Of a stretch of 64,000 nucleotides of DNA, positions 46,160 through 54,074 are shown piece after piece. The position numbers were made by a program, and so were the translations under genes. A model generated the notes under the pieces. It searched no databases. It saw only the letters and a program-made list of their open reading frames with translations, and had not been told where the DNA came from. The DNA comes from an uncultured Bdellovibrio sp. (GTDB lineage: Bacteria; Bdellovibrionota; Bdellovibrionia; Bdellovibrionales; Bdellovibrionaceae): positions 5,837 to 69,836 of the forward strand of contig NZ_CAMLDV010000001.1 in the NCBI RefSeq assembly GCF_946478835.1, written 5' to 3'. Numbering within the stretch: the stretch's first letter is position 1; every line of letters begins with the position of its first letter.

Positions 46160-47876
46160 TCTTACTTCCAACAAAGAGAGCTTTCATCCAGTTGAGTTCA
46201 ACCCAAGCGGCTTGACTCTAATTGTTGGCGTTCAGTCGAATCCACAAGAGAAGCAGCGGACTAAAACATACAACGGTGTTGGTAAATCACTCATCATTCG
46301 ACTTATTCATTTTTGCCTAGGTTCCAACAAAATTAAAGAATTCGGCGCCAAACTCGAGGGATGGACCTTTACACTTCGTTTTTCCGTTCGAGATCAAGAA
46401 TACACTGTTACCCGCTCTTGCGATGAACAAGGGTATGTCATCTTAAACGGTGTTCAAAAGTCCATAGCCGAATACCTTGAGTTTATGTTAGAGCAAAACT
46501 TTGTGAGTGTGCCACCCTCACACGTTTCATTCAGAACTCTGATCAATCGCTTCATTCGTCCCAACAAGGGCGCTTATGAAAAAGCAGATGAGTTCGTACC
46601 CAAAGAAAATGACTTCACTAAGCTTCTCAATAATTGTTACCTCTTGGGTCTTGATACCAATTTAGTATTAGAGAAATTCCATAGACGTGTTGAAAAGCAA
46701 GAATATCAGGAAAAAAAGGGAAGCTTTGAGAAGGATGAAATCTTAGTCGACCTCTATAAAGGGGCAAAAGATCCTGATATCGAACTTGCGGAAATTGATG
46801 ACGAAGCTAAGGAACTTGAAAAAGGACTTAAGGCATTCGAAATTGCAGATGACTATCATGAAGTTAAAGTAAAAGCCGATGATGCCGCTCGAGAAATTAG
46901 AGAGCTTGAGAACTCTATTTTTCTATTCAAGAACTCAATTGCAAACATCGATAGTTCATTAAAAATTCGTCCTGATATTTCCAAGGATCAAGTTGTAAAA
47001 GCCTACAATGAAGTACGGGATATTTTTAATGATAAAGTCTTAAGAGAAATAGACGATGTCTTAGCATTCCATACTGAGCTTATCGATAAGCGCAAGAAAC
47101 GTCTCACTGAAGAGAAAGAAAAGCTCGTAAAGAAAATGAGCGACTTTGAACTCAAACGCAAAGATCTTTCAAAGCAGGTTGACGATTCACTTAAGTATCT
47201 CAATGCTCATCGGGCAATCGATGAATACTTATCACTTAGTAAGAAGCTCGCTGACTTAACGGTTAAGAGTCATCGAATTCGTGATTTCAAAAATCTTACA
47301 AGTCAGTATAGTATTAAAATTGAAAGTCTTAATATTGATATCAACAAAGCAAATGTTGATACTGAAAAATATATCAACGCAATCGAAGACCATTTGAAAA
47401 AGCTCAATGATACTTTCCGTGGCTTTGCGAAAGAGTTCTATAGCGAACGCCAGGGCGGAATTTCTATTAAGAATAACGATGGTGATAACCAGCAGCGCTT
47501 TAGCATCCAGGTTAAACTTCAAGACGATGCTTCCGACGGAATCAATGAGGTTAAAATATTCTGCTTTGATATGTGCTTGCTGTCATTGCAGATCAATCAC
47601 GACATTCGCTTTCTTTTCCATGATAGTCGCCTTTACAGTGATATGGATCATAGACAGATGTCCACATTGTTTAAGTTTACAAGTGAGCTATCTGTGAAAG
47701 ATGACTTCCAATACATTTCCTCTTTAAATCAAGACCAATTGAATGCAATCAAAGGAGAATTGTCTCCCGAAGACTATAAGTCGGTAATTGAGAACAATAT
47801 CCGACTTGAGCTTACAGATGCTTCTAGTGAAAGTAAGCTTTTGGGCATTCAGGTTGACCTCAGCTACGATGACTAG
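46146..47876 (+). CDS. ABC-3C system ATPase (DUF2326, Rad50/SMC-like)
   Basis: 576 residues, starting at GTG 46146. It has a Rad50-like layout: a P-loop near the N-terminus (YNGVGKSLIIRLIHFCLG), a long central coiled coil (about residues 190-420), and a C-terminal ATPase half ending in LFHDSRLYSDMDHRQM, typical of DUF2326. It is the likely sensor that gates the effector upon phage or plasmid invasion. The C-terminal half lacks a standard ABC signature by eye. Confidence 0.75.
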   Translation: MRLISLTSNKESFHPVEFNPSGLTLIVGVQSNPQEKQRTKTYNGVGKSLIIRLIHFCLGSNKIKEFGAKLEGWTFTLRFSVRDQEYTVTRSCDEQGYVILNGVQKSIAEYLEFMLEQNFVSVPPSHVSFRTLINRFIRPNKGAYEKADEFVPKENDFTKLLNNCYLLGLDTNLVLEKFHRRVEKQEYQEKKGSFEKDEILVDLYKGAKDPDIELAEIDDEAKELEKGLKAFEIADDYHEVKVKADDAAREIRELENSIFLFKNSIANIDSSLKIRPDISKDQVVKAYNEVRDIFNDKVLREIDDVLAFHTELIDKRKKRLTEEKEKLVKKMSDFELKRKDLSKQVDDSLKYLNAHRAIDEYLSLSKKLADLTVKSHRIRDFKNLTSQYSIKIESLNIDINKANVDTEKYINAIEDHLKKLNDTFRGFAKEFYSERQGGISIKNNDGDNQQRFSIQVKLQDDASDGINEVKIFCFDMCLLSLQINHDIRFLFHDSRLYSDMDHRQMSTLFKFTSELSVKDDFQYISSLNQDQLNAIKGELSPEDYKSVIENNIRLELTDASSESKLLGIQVDLSYDD

Positions 47877-47964
47877 GGTCTCGCGATTTCAGTTGTTGGA
47901 TGTTTTTCTCCATGTTCGATATATCATTTAAGTCTATATAGGAAACGGCACCCACTCCATCTCA

Positions 47965-47986
47965 TTTCGGATCTCAGAATCCGAAA
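47965..47986. repeat. Inverted repeat in the gap before the methylase gene
   Basis: TTTCGGAT (47965-47972) pairs with ATCCGAAA (47979-47986) around a 6-base loop; a half-copy CGGAT follows at 47989. It may be a terminator for the ABC-3C operon or an operator for the methylase. The other bases of 47877-48115 show nothing else. Confidence 0.4.
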
Positions 47987-48115
47987 AACGGATGTCCCAA
48001 CGTATTTTAGCTCAAATACTTCTTTATGCGCAGGGTCTTTAACTTGCATTTTTATGCCTATATTTCAAGCACACATAGAGTTTTAATATACATAAGAACA
48101 TGAAATGAGTAAAAA

Positions 48116-49042
48116 ATGAAACCAATGAAGGCGGCACCACAACCAATTCCATATCAGGGCAGTAAGAGATTAATAGCTCCAAGAATTTTGGAGTTTATTC
48201 CCTCTAATGTAGATACTTTCTTTGAGCCATTTGCTGGCTCTGCGGCAGTAACACTTGCGGCAGCTCAAAAAAATATGGCTGCTCAATACTTAATCTCGGA
48301 TGTACTCAAGCCCCTTACATCGATCTGGGACTCGATCATTAGTCGACCACAAGATCTATCTTCAGGATATGAGCTAATTTGGAAAGATCAAATTGGAAAT
48401 GAAAGAGCTTATTTTGATCAAATTAGGGATGAGTTCAATAAAGATCACGATCCTTGCAAACTATTATATTTAATAGCAAGATGCGTGAAAAACTCTGTGA
48501 GATTTAATTCTCAAGGGCAATTTAATCAGTCCCCAGATAATCGCAGGCTTGGTATGCACCCAGACACAATGCGAGAGCGCATACAGTATGCACACGAATT
48601 ACTTTCTGGTCGCACGACAGTCGAAACTTCAGACTTTCGCCAAGTACTTCTTGAGGCAACCTCTAAAGATTTCGTCTACATGGATCCTCCGTATCAAGGA
48701 ACCAGTCAGAAGAAAGATACTCGTTATGCTCAACAACTTGATATTGAAACATTGAGCGCTGAACTGGAGCGTCTCAATTCTAAAAGTATCAAATTTGCTT
48801 TGAGTTATGATGGCTCTTTAGGAGATAAGACCTACGGAAAAGAATTATCATCGGATCTCAATCTCACTCGAGTTTTAATCCATGCAGGCCGCTCGTCCCA
48901 GGCAACACTTCTTGGAAGAAAAGATGAGACTGTTGAGTCACTATATCTATCACCAAGTTTAATTAAACAAATCGGAAGTGTTCCAAGCATAGTTTATAGC
49001 AAAGCTCAAAACACTAAAGTTCAAGAAGATATATCTATTTAA
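48116..49042 (+). CDS. D12-class DNA adenine N6-methyltransferase
   Basis: 308 residues. Motif X/I is YQGSKR followed by FEPFAGSAAV, and the catalytic motif IV is YMDPPYQGT. This order is that of alpha-class (Dam/MboI-like) enzymes. It lies convergent with, and overlaps by 8 bases, the HNH nuclease gene, consistent with a restriction-modification pair. The recognition sequence cannot be read from the protein. The C-terminal 30 residues are variable. Confidence 0.85.
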   Translation: MKPMKAAPQPIPYQGSKRLIAPRILEFIPSNVDTFFEPFAGSAAVTLAAAQKNMAAQYLISDVLKPLTSIWDSIISRPQDLSSGYELIWKDQIGNERAYFDQIRDEFNKDHDPCKLLYLIARCVKNSVRFNSQGQFNQSPDNRRLGMHPDTMRERIQYAHELLSGRTTVETSDFRQVLLEATSKDFVYMDPPYQGTSQKKDTRYAQQLDIETLSAELERLNSKSIKFALSYDGSLGDKTYGKELSSDLNLTRVLIHAGRSSQATLLGRKDETVESLYLSPSLIKQIGSVPSIVYSKAQNTKVQEDISI

Positions 49043-49760
49043 TCTTAGAGTTTAATTTTAATTTAATATATTCTCCGATGCTCTTCCCAAGCCTTGCAGA
49101 GTCTGACTTTAACAAATTAAAAAGCTCAGTCTCTGCTTCTTCAAAAACCACCTCAGCACGATTAATAGCTCGATTAGCAATGTGTTCATAGTCGCCTGGG
49201 TTTGCCCAGTAGCATTTCTTACAGACATTTGGCGCCTTGTCGGTACTCCAGTTTACACACCGTTCACAGGACCAGCTCTTTTTTCTATTACATGTACCAC
49301 AAACAAGCATAAATGCTTCGATGTTATCTTCAGTAGCAGATGTTTCGCCTGCAACTTCATATGGAACACGATGATCAATTTGAAGGTAGCGAGGTTCATA
49401 AGAGGTCTGGCACAAAGAGCACTTTTCACCATGAAGAGTAAGCAACTGAATTTTAAATTCCTTTGAAAATACCTGGCGACCACCGATCTTATTTGAAGAA
49501 ATTTTATTGGGATCTGCGAAGCGATAGGCGCCAATTGAACGACCATCTTTAGCTTTGACCCTAAAAGTTTCCAGAGGCAAGCCTTGTTCACGGACATCTC
49601 GAGCAGCTCTCGGCGGATGTTTGTAGCCATATAGCTTCTCAAGCTCTTCGGTTGTAACAAAGCCATTTTCAATAATATGATCAACAACGACCTTAGGACG
49701 CTTAGCAGTTATCTTCTTTGCAATCGCCAAAATTCGTGGATCAACCTTTGGTTTACTCAT
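49035..49760 (-). CDS. HNH endonuclease with zinc clusters
   Basis: 241 residues. A leading winged-helix-like region is followed by an HNH core (CSLCQTSYEPRYLQIDHRVP ... DNIEAFMLVCGTCNRKK) and two extra Cys pairs (CERC, CKKC). It is probably the restriction enzyme partner of the facing adenine methylase, although homing-type HNH proteins are an alternative. The start follows AGGAG 6 bases upstream. Convergent genes would need matched control, so expression is worth testing. Confidence 0.75.
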   Translation of the reverse strand: MSKPKVDPRILAIAKKITAKRPKVVVDHIIENGFVTTEELEKLYGYKHPPRAARDVREQGLPLETFRVKAKDGRSIGAYRFADPNKISSNKIGGRQVFSKEFKIQLLTLHGEKCSLCQTSYEPRYLQIDHRVPYEVAGETSATEDNIEAFMLVCGTCNRKKSWSCERCVNWSTDKAPNVCKKCYWANPGDYEHIANRAINRAEVVFEEAETELFNLLKSDSARLGKSIGEYIKLKLNSKIK

Positions 49761-49941
49761 TCAATCTCCTAAATGACTCATCGGAGATCTGTTTAGTTTC
49801 TTGAACGCCTACTGAAATTTACTATCTTAAAGTCTAGTCCGTCCAATACTGTTGTTCTTTTGGAGGATCGTAACAGCCCTCTGAAGCTTGAGCCGACAAT
49901 TGAAAATATATTTAAAACTACTTTTAAAAAATAGATTTCGC

Positions 49942-50472
49942 CTATTGCTGCTGCTCACAGTGAATATTTGTATAGACAGCTTTACCACCTACAACAGTAG
50001 ATGTGCTTTTGCATTCGGCCTCAATAGCCTTTTTATTATGAGCGGCATTTTCCGAGCTGCTCAGGCTTTGAATCGCTTTGATAGCATTCTGAAGGTCCTC
50101 TTTTTTTGTATTGCGAGCATCGTTTTCGGCTTTTACTTCCGCAAGTTGCTTTTCTAAGCCTGCTCTTTTTTCTTTTAAAGCACTCAATTCAGATTCGTAA
50201 AGATCGATCAACTTACAGGCCTCCTTATCTCCAAGCCTACATCCTTTGCGATAATAATCAGCGAACTCACCGTCTTTCTGTTTTGCTCGAACATATCCAA
50301 GAGCCGTACAAGCTCGAGCAATTTCTTTTTTATTGCAGGCTTTTAGAAGCTCTTGGCATGACTTTCCACCGTCCTCCATACACTGTGTTGCAAGAGTACG
50401 ATCTTCAGCGAAAACCGGTTTCGACAAAGTAGGAATGCAGATAAGACATAGAACAATATGTTTGCAATTCAT
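49942..50472 (-). CDS. Secreted Cys-rich coiled-coil protein
   Basis: 176 residues from ATG 50472, after GGAG with 6 bases. A signal peptide ends in SKPVFA. The next 70 residues carry Cys pairs in a Sel1/HcpA-like pattern (TQCMEDGGKSCQELLKACNKKEIARACTALG, given here in part) followed by a charged coiled coil. Predicted periplasmic; function unknown. Cargo of the element. Upstream 49761-49941 shows no gene. Confidence 0.65.
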   Translation of the reverse strand: MNCKHIVLCLICIPTLSKPVFAEDRTLATQCMEDGGKSCQELLKACNKKEIARACTALGYVRAKQKDGEFADYYRKGCRLGDKEACKLIDLYESELSALKEKRAGLEKQLAEVKAENDARNTKKEDLQNAIKAIQSLSSSENAAHNKKAIEAECKSTSTVVGGKAVYTNIHCEQQQ

Positions 50473-50485
50473 TAAAGTCTCCACT

Positions 50486-50653
50486 TTATAGAATAGAAGT
50501 TAAGAAAGCCCACAGTCCTAATCCGATACCTAACGTAGCAGAATCTGTATACTGAGTGGCTCCGTATCCAACGAATCCTCCGGTCATTAAATTAAGTATC
50601 AGCGATATTTTATAACCTTGTACCAACTGCCTCTCTTCGTAATCTTGCTTCAT
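50486..50653 (-). CDS. Small membrane protein, 55 aa
   Basis: From ATG 50653, after GGGAG with 6 bases: a charged N-terminus (KQDYEERQLVQGY) and two short hydrophobic stretches (ISLILNLMTGGFVGYGA and ATLGIGLGLWAFLTSIL). It lies 13 bases upstream of the Cys-rich protein gene in the same direction. No family recognised. An upstream extension to 50701 is less likely. Confidence 0.55.
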   Translation of the reverse strand: MKQDYEERQLVQGYKISLILNLMTGGFVGYGATQYTDSATLGIGLGLWAFLTSIL

Positions 50654-50795
50654 AATTGACTCCCATAACTTCTTGGTATCGTTTCTCTGGTTCCTGCTCA
50701 TTCAGTTATTAAATGGCTCCTAAAGTCATATCGGCATTCTTTTTACGACCTTGAGCGGTCGTGGTCCTTCCAAGGTCGTCCTATCACAATGAGAC

Positions 50796-51035
50796 ATGCA
50801 AATTGACGAAAAGACCTGGAAACTTGTCAGAAGAATTTCTAAAAATATCCGTCGCCTACGCGAAGAGCGTGGCTGGACACAAGAGGATATGGAAGATCAC
50901 GGTTTTGGTGTACGCTGGTATCAGCGTTTCGAATCTGGAAGGCATGTCTTTACTCTGCCAACGCTCGATAAGCTGGCAAGAGCCTTCAAAGTTGATATAA
51001 CCGAACTTTTTAAAGAGCCGAAGGACCGTCACTAG
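50796..51035 (+). CDS. Cro/C1-type HTH regulator
   Basis: 79 residues. A XRE-family domain spans residues 13-70: IRRLREERGWTQEDMEDHGF, then RWYQRFESGRHVFTLPTLDKLARAF. It is the only repressor-like protein of the element and probably controls defence or excision genes. Its ribosome site is weak. Divergent from the small membrane protein gene. Position near the right end is common for control genes. Confidence 0.8.
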   Translation: MQIDEKTWKLVRRISKNIRRLREERGWTQEDMEDHGFGVRWYQRFESGRHVFTLPTLDKLARAFKVDITELFKEPKDRH

Positions 51036-51292
51036 CTATTACAAATCGACCCCCACCCTCCCCCCACTCGAGAAAAAGTTAAAGGCCTACTTCCTAGACT
51101 TCGCTCTTTCGAACCGTAATGACCATTCATCCATATTGTTTTTATCATTGGAAGCCCCCATCCAAAGCCACTCGAAACGAGCCAGCATAGCCAATATAGG
51201 TGCTGGACTTAACGGTCCAACGGGTGGCTAAATCGCTGTTTTTACAGCGGTCGGAGAGCCTATTTTGTGTCAAGGATTCAAGGCTGGAAGTT

Positions 51293-51332
51293 GTAGTACT
51301 TTTGAAAAGTACTACGGCCAAGTACTACAAAA
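51293..51332. repeat. Triple AGTACTAC repeat with perfect palindrome near attR
   Basis: GTAGTACTTTT (51293-51303), one G, then AAAAGTACTAC (51305-51315) form a perfect inverted repeat, and a third copy, AAGTACTACAAAA, follows at 51320-51332. A related CTACTACAAAT lies at the left end (40309-40319). Such sites beside an att end are candidates for integrase arm, excisionase or repressor binding. The rest of 51036-51444 contains no gene I can support, only short hairpins (for example CGCTGT...ACAGCG near 51231). Confidence 0.55.
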
Positions 51333-51444
51333 TGCTGCAACTGACGTGATTAAACGTGATTTCTTGTGATGATCAGAAAAAGTGAACTTCAAGCCTTCTC
51401 GCTCTAAGTTTTTAATTTTACTTTGTTATTATTAGTTCTTCTTA

Positions 51445-51470
51445 AAACGACAAAACCACCGCTAGGTGGC
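51445..51470 (-). terminator. Terminator of the CAU-tRNA gene
   Basis: On the minus strand, GCCACC-tagc-GGTGG followed by TTTTGTCGTTTT, 9 bases after the CCA end of the tRNA. It lies on the element side of the att site, so the element appears to supply the tRNA terminator. Confidence 0.7.
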
Positions 51471-51474
51471 TTCG

Positions 51475-51486
51475 AAAATGGTAGGG
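51475..51486 (-). repeat. Right attachment site (attR) at the tRNA 3' end
   Basis: AAAATGGTAGGG, identical to 40247-40258. It covers the CCA end and last acceptor bases of the tRNA gene plus four bases beyond. The tRNA stays intact after insertion, as is usual for tRNA-targeting integrases. Confidence 0.65.
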
Positions 51487-51555
51487 GGCGAGGGACTTGA
51501 ACCCCCGATCCCAGTGTTATGAGCACCGTGCTTTAACCAACTAAGCTAGCCCCCC
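51479..51555 (-). tRNA. tRNA with CAU anticodon (Met or Ile2)
   Basis: 77 bases on the minus strand with CCA encoded. Acceptor GGGGGGC/GCCCCCT, D-arm GCTT-AGTTGGTTA-AAGC, anticodon arm CGGTG-CTCATAA-CACTG, variable GGATC, T-arm GGGGG-TTCAAGT-CCCTC. All stems pair with a few G-U pairs. The anticodon is CAU: either elongator Met or, if the C is modified to lysidine, Ile2. The first pair G-U is unlike a typical initiator. It is the integration target of the adjacent element. Confidence 0.92.
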
Positions 51556-51571
51556 ACTACCGAGAGGCTTT

Positions 51572-51600
51572 AAGGTATCAAACATAGCGAACACGATCAA
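51572..51600 (-). promoter_or_regulatory. Possible promoter of the tRNA gene
   Basis: On the minus strand TTGATC and TACCTT are 17 bases apart, ending 16 bases before the tRNA. The -10 match is poor (TA...T), so this is only a candidate. Confidence 0.3.
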
Positions 51601-51615
51601 CCGCGGAGTGGCGGA

Positions 51616-52077
51616 TCAAAACTTCGTGTACGAACAAGCTAAAGCAAACCGACCTGTTTGCCCCGCGACTCCCAAGTAAACTCCATTTTTGGCTTTAGAA
51701 TCCAAATCCAATCGCACAAGGCTGCCACCGTCATAGCAAGTCAATTCAAAGTGAGCGCGTCCGACATAAGAAGAAGCCCGAGTGCGATACCATTGCGTCG
51801 TACAGGCAACGTCACGGATCGTGATCACGCGGTGCTGAGGACCGTTTCCTGTGGTCGCCCAAAACTCTTCCGTATAATTGATGAGCAACGGCTCGTTAGG
51901 AGTCGCGCGTTCAGCTTTGAGGTAAACAGTCGCGACTGTGTCGTTACCTTTATACTGAACAAGATCAGGAGTTTTTTCCGCAGAACACTCAACGGATTTA
52001 ATAACTTTATCGGCAGCATCGATAGCAAAAGCGGAGTGAGACAAAAGCAAAGCAGCCGTGAAGAAAACTGATTTCAT
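51616..52077 (-). CDS. Secreted protein of unknown function
   Basis: 153 residues with a signal peptide (KSVFFTAALLLSHSAFA) and four Cys (near residues 31, 112, 134 and 148) that may form two disulphides. The body is beta-rich (THxIRDVACTTQWYRTRASS-like pattern). No family recognised. The start follows GGAGG 6 bases before ATG 52077. First gene to the right of the tRNA and outside the element. Confidence 0.7.
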   Translation of the reverse strand: MKSVFFTAALLLSHSAFAIDAADKVIKSVECSAEKTPDLVQYKGNDTVATVYLKAERATPNEPLLINYTEEFWATTGNGPQHRVITIRDVACTTQWYRTRASSYVGRAHFELTCYDGGSLVRLDLDSKAKNGVYLGVAGQTGRFALACSYTKF

Positions 52078-52167
52078 TTTTAACCTCCAGTTTTAAAATT
52101 GGAGGAATCATACAGGAGAATTTCAGAATGATTTGTCAGGATTGAAAGTGATGAAAAGATTCTAATA

Positions 52168-52198
52168 AAAAAAGGGACTTTCCGAAGAAAGTCCCTTT
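52168..52198 (-). terminator. Terminator of the rpoD operon
   Basis: AAAGGGACTTTC (52171-52182) and GAAAGTCCCTTT (52187-52198) form a 12-bp stem with a CGAA (minus-strand TTCG) loop. On the minus strand it is followed by TTTTTTTATT, about 33 bases after the rpoD stop. Confidence 0.88.
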
Positions 52199-52230
52199 CA
52201 GGAAGCTCAAATCAGCTCTCCTAGAGAGCG

Positions 52231-54063
52231 CTAGCTATCAACAAACGCCTTCAGTTTGTTGCTGCGAGAAGGATGACGAAGCTTACGAAGAGCTTTAGCC
52301 TCGATCTGACGGATACGCTCACGAGTCACGTTGAAGTCTTGTCCCACCTCTTCAAGAGTATGGTCAGATTCTTCACCGATACCGAAACGCATACGAAGAA
52401 CTTTTTCTTCTCTTGGAGTCAGTGTCGAAAGAACACGGCGAGTTTGTTCCGCCAAGTTCAGGTTCACAATCGCTTCTGCAGGATTGATCACCTTTTTGTC
52501 TTCGATAAAGTCCCCTAAGTGCGAATCTTCTTCTTCACCCACTGGAGTTTCCAAAGAGATTGGCTCTTTCGCGATTTTCAAAACTTTGCGAACTTTATCA
52601 ACTGGCATGTCCATTTTATCCGCGATCTCTTCAGGGGTCGGCTCACGGCCTAGTTCCTGGATCAGATAGCGAGATGTACGAACAAGCTTGTTGATCGTCT
52701 CGATCATGTGAACAGGGATACGGATTGTACGAGCTTGGTCGGCAATCGCGCGAGTGATCGCTTGACGGATCCACCATGTCGCATAAGTCGAGAACTTGTA
52801 ACCACGACGGTATTCGAACTTATCAACGGCTTTCATCAAACCGATGTTACCTTCCTGGATCAAATCCAAGAATTGAAGACCGCGGTTGGTGTACTTCTTC
52901 GCGATAGAAACAACGAGACGCAAGTTCGCTTCAACGAGTTCTGACTTCGCTGCATCGGCTTCGCGCTCACCTTTCCAAATCGCTGTGTAAGTTTCCTTAA
53001 CCCAGTTGTGGTTCATCTCTGTTTCGGAGTCCAAGCGGCCGATACGTTTTTCAGCCTCTTGAGCTTGCAATACGTAGGATTTGAATTTTTGGTAATTCAA
53101 ACCCGTATCGCGAGTCATTCTTGTTAATTCTTTTTCGTTCGCATCGATCAACTTCATACGTTCTGTCATTGCAGCAACGTCTTTAGAGAACGTACGCTCC
53201 ACACCGTCTTTGATACGACGACGAAGAGTTCCGATACGGTTCACCAAGTTTTTGAACTTGATCACGATACGGTTGATTGTCTTACGGTTGAAGTTCACAG
53301 ACTCGAAGTTCGCCATGAGCTTGTCGTTCATCGCAACAAGTTCTTTCATAGCCGCTTGACGAGCTGGAGTGTTCGTTTCTTCTTTACGAAGAACCAAGAA
53401 ATGTTTCTCAGCCGCTTTTTGGTACTCAGTCACTTTACCGATAAGTTCATGAATCTTATCGATGTATTCCTTCTCATCGTATTGAGTGTCTTCGTCCTCA
53501 AGACCACGGAAGATCGATTTAACTTTGATACGTCCTTCATCAAGACGCTTACCAAGTTGAATGATCTCGTATGTTCCTAGTGGAGACAAAAGGATCGCAC
53601 GAACGATTTCACGCTCCCCTTTTTCGATACGACGAGCGATCTCAACTTCACCCTCACGAGTAAGAAGTGACACGCTTCCCATTTTACGCAAGTAAAGACG
53701 AACAGGGTCGTTACCCTTAACGTCTTCGCTTTCTGCTTTTTCTTCATCATCTACTTCTTCGTCTTCAGAATCCGGGCTTTCAAGGAAAGATCCTTCGCCC
53801 TCTTCCTCTTTCGAAGTTTCAGACAAGTCTGAAATTACTACACCACCACCCTCAAGCGCGTGCATGAATGCATCGAGCACTGAAGGAGCGATAATTTCAG
53901 GTGGAAGAAGGTCGTTGATTTCTTCAATCGTCAACGCGCCTTTTTCCTTTGCAAGCTTCAGAAATCGTTGAATTTCTTCTTTAATCAACGCTTCTTGTTC
54001 CTGCAAAGAAAGAACCTTTACCGGCTCTTTCTCTTGTTTGTTTGGTAGGTTCGGTTTCATCAA
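52231..54063 (-). CDS. rpoD: RNA polymerase primary sigma factor
   Basis: 610 residues with all sigma-70 regions: region 1.1 ([13 protein letters not shown]), an acidic linker, region 1.2 ([21 protein letters not shown]), a non-conserved spacer of about 200 residues, region 2 ([17 protein letters not shown]), region 3 and region 4 ([17 protein letters not shown]). It directs housekeeping transcription. Last gene of the rpsU-yqeY-dnaG-rpoD operon, 11 bases after dnaG. Confidence 0.97.
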   Translation of the reverse strand: MMKPNLPNKQEKEPVKVLSLQEQEALIKEEIQRFLKLAKEKGALTIEEINDLLPPEIIAPSVLDAFMHALEGGGVVISDLSETSKEEEGEGSFLESPDSEDEEVDDEEKAESEDVKGNDPVRLYLRKMGSVSLLTREGEVEIARRIEKGEREIVRAILLSPLGTYEIIQLGKRLDEGRIKVKSIFRGLEDEDTQYDEKEYIDKIHELIGKVTEYQKAAEKHFLVLRKEETNTPARQAAMKELVAMNDKLMANFESVNFNRKTINRIVIKFKNLVNRIGTLRRRIKDGVERTFSKDVAAMTERMKLIDANEKELTRMTRDTGLNYQKFKSYVLQAQEAEKRIGRLDSETEMNHNWVKETYTAIWKGEREADAAKSELVEANLRLVVSIAKKYTNRGLQFLDLIQEGNIGLMKAVDKFEYRRGYKFSTYATWWIRQAITRAIADQARTIRIPVHMIETINKLVRTSRYLIQELGREPTPEEIADKMDMPVDKVRKVLKIAKEPISLETPVGEEEDSHLGDFIEDKKVINPAEAIVNLNLAEQTRRVLSTLTPREEKVLRMRFGIGEESDHTLEEVGQDFNVTRERIRQIEAKALRKLRHPSRSNKLKAFVDS

Positions 54064-54074
54064 TACCCCGCCTT

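Larger units (their letters stand above)
40247..51486. mobile_element. Integrative defence element of about 11.2 kb in a CAU-tRNA gene
   Basis: The region lies between a degenerate tRNA-end repeat and the intact tRNA. An integrase is beside the left end, followed by an excisionase-like HTH protein and a P4-like primase-helicase. Cargo is an ABC-3C defence cassette, a methylase/HNH pair, secreted and membrane proteins and a Cro/C1-type regulator. There are no capsid, tail or conjugation genes, so it resembles a phage-satellite or defence island. Host genes flank it on both sides. The genes look more AT-rich and use more rare starts (TTG/GTG) than the flanks, by eye. Confidence 0.8.

Noticed and set aside
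50761..51000. 79-residue frame overlapping the Cro/C1-type gene
   Set aside because: The other frame (50796-51035) encodes a clear HTH domain, so this one is a shadow.
40247..51486. Complete prophage
   Set aside because: There are integrase and replication genes but no capsid, terminase, portal, tail or lysis genes.
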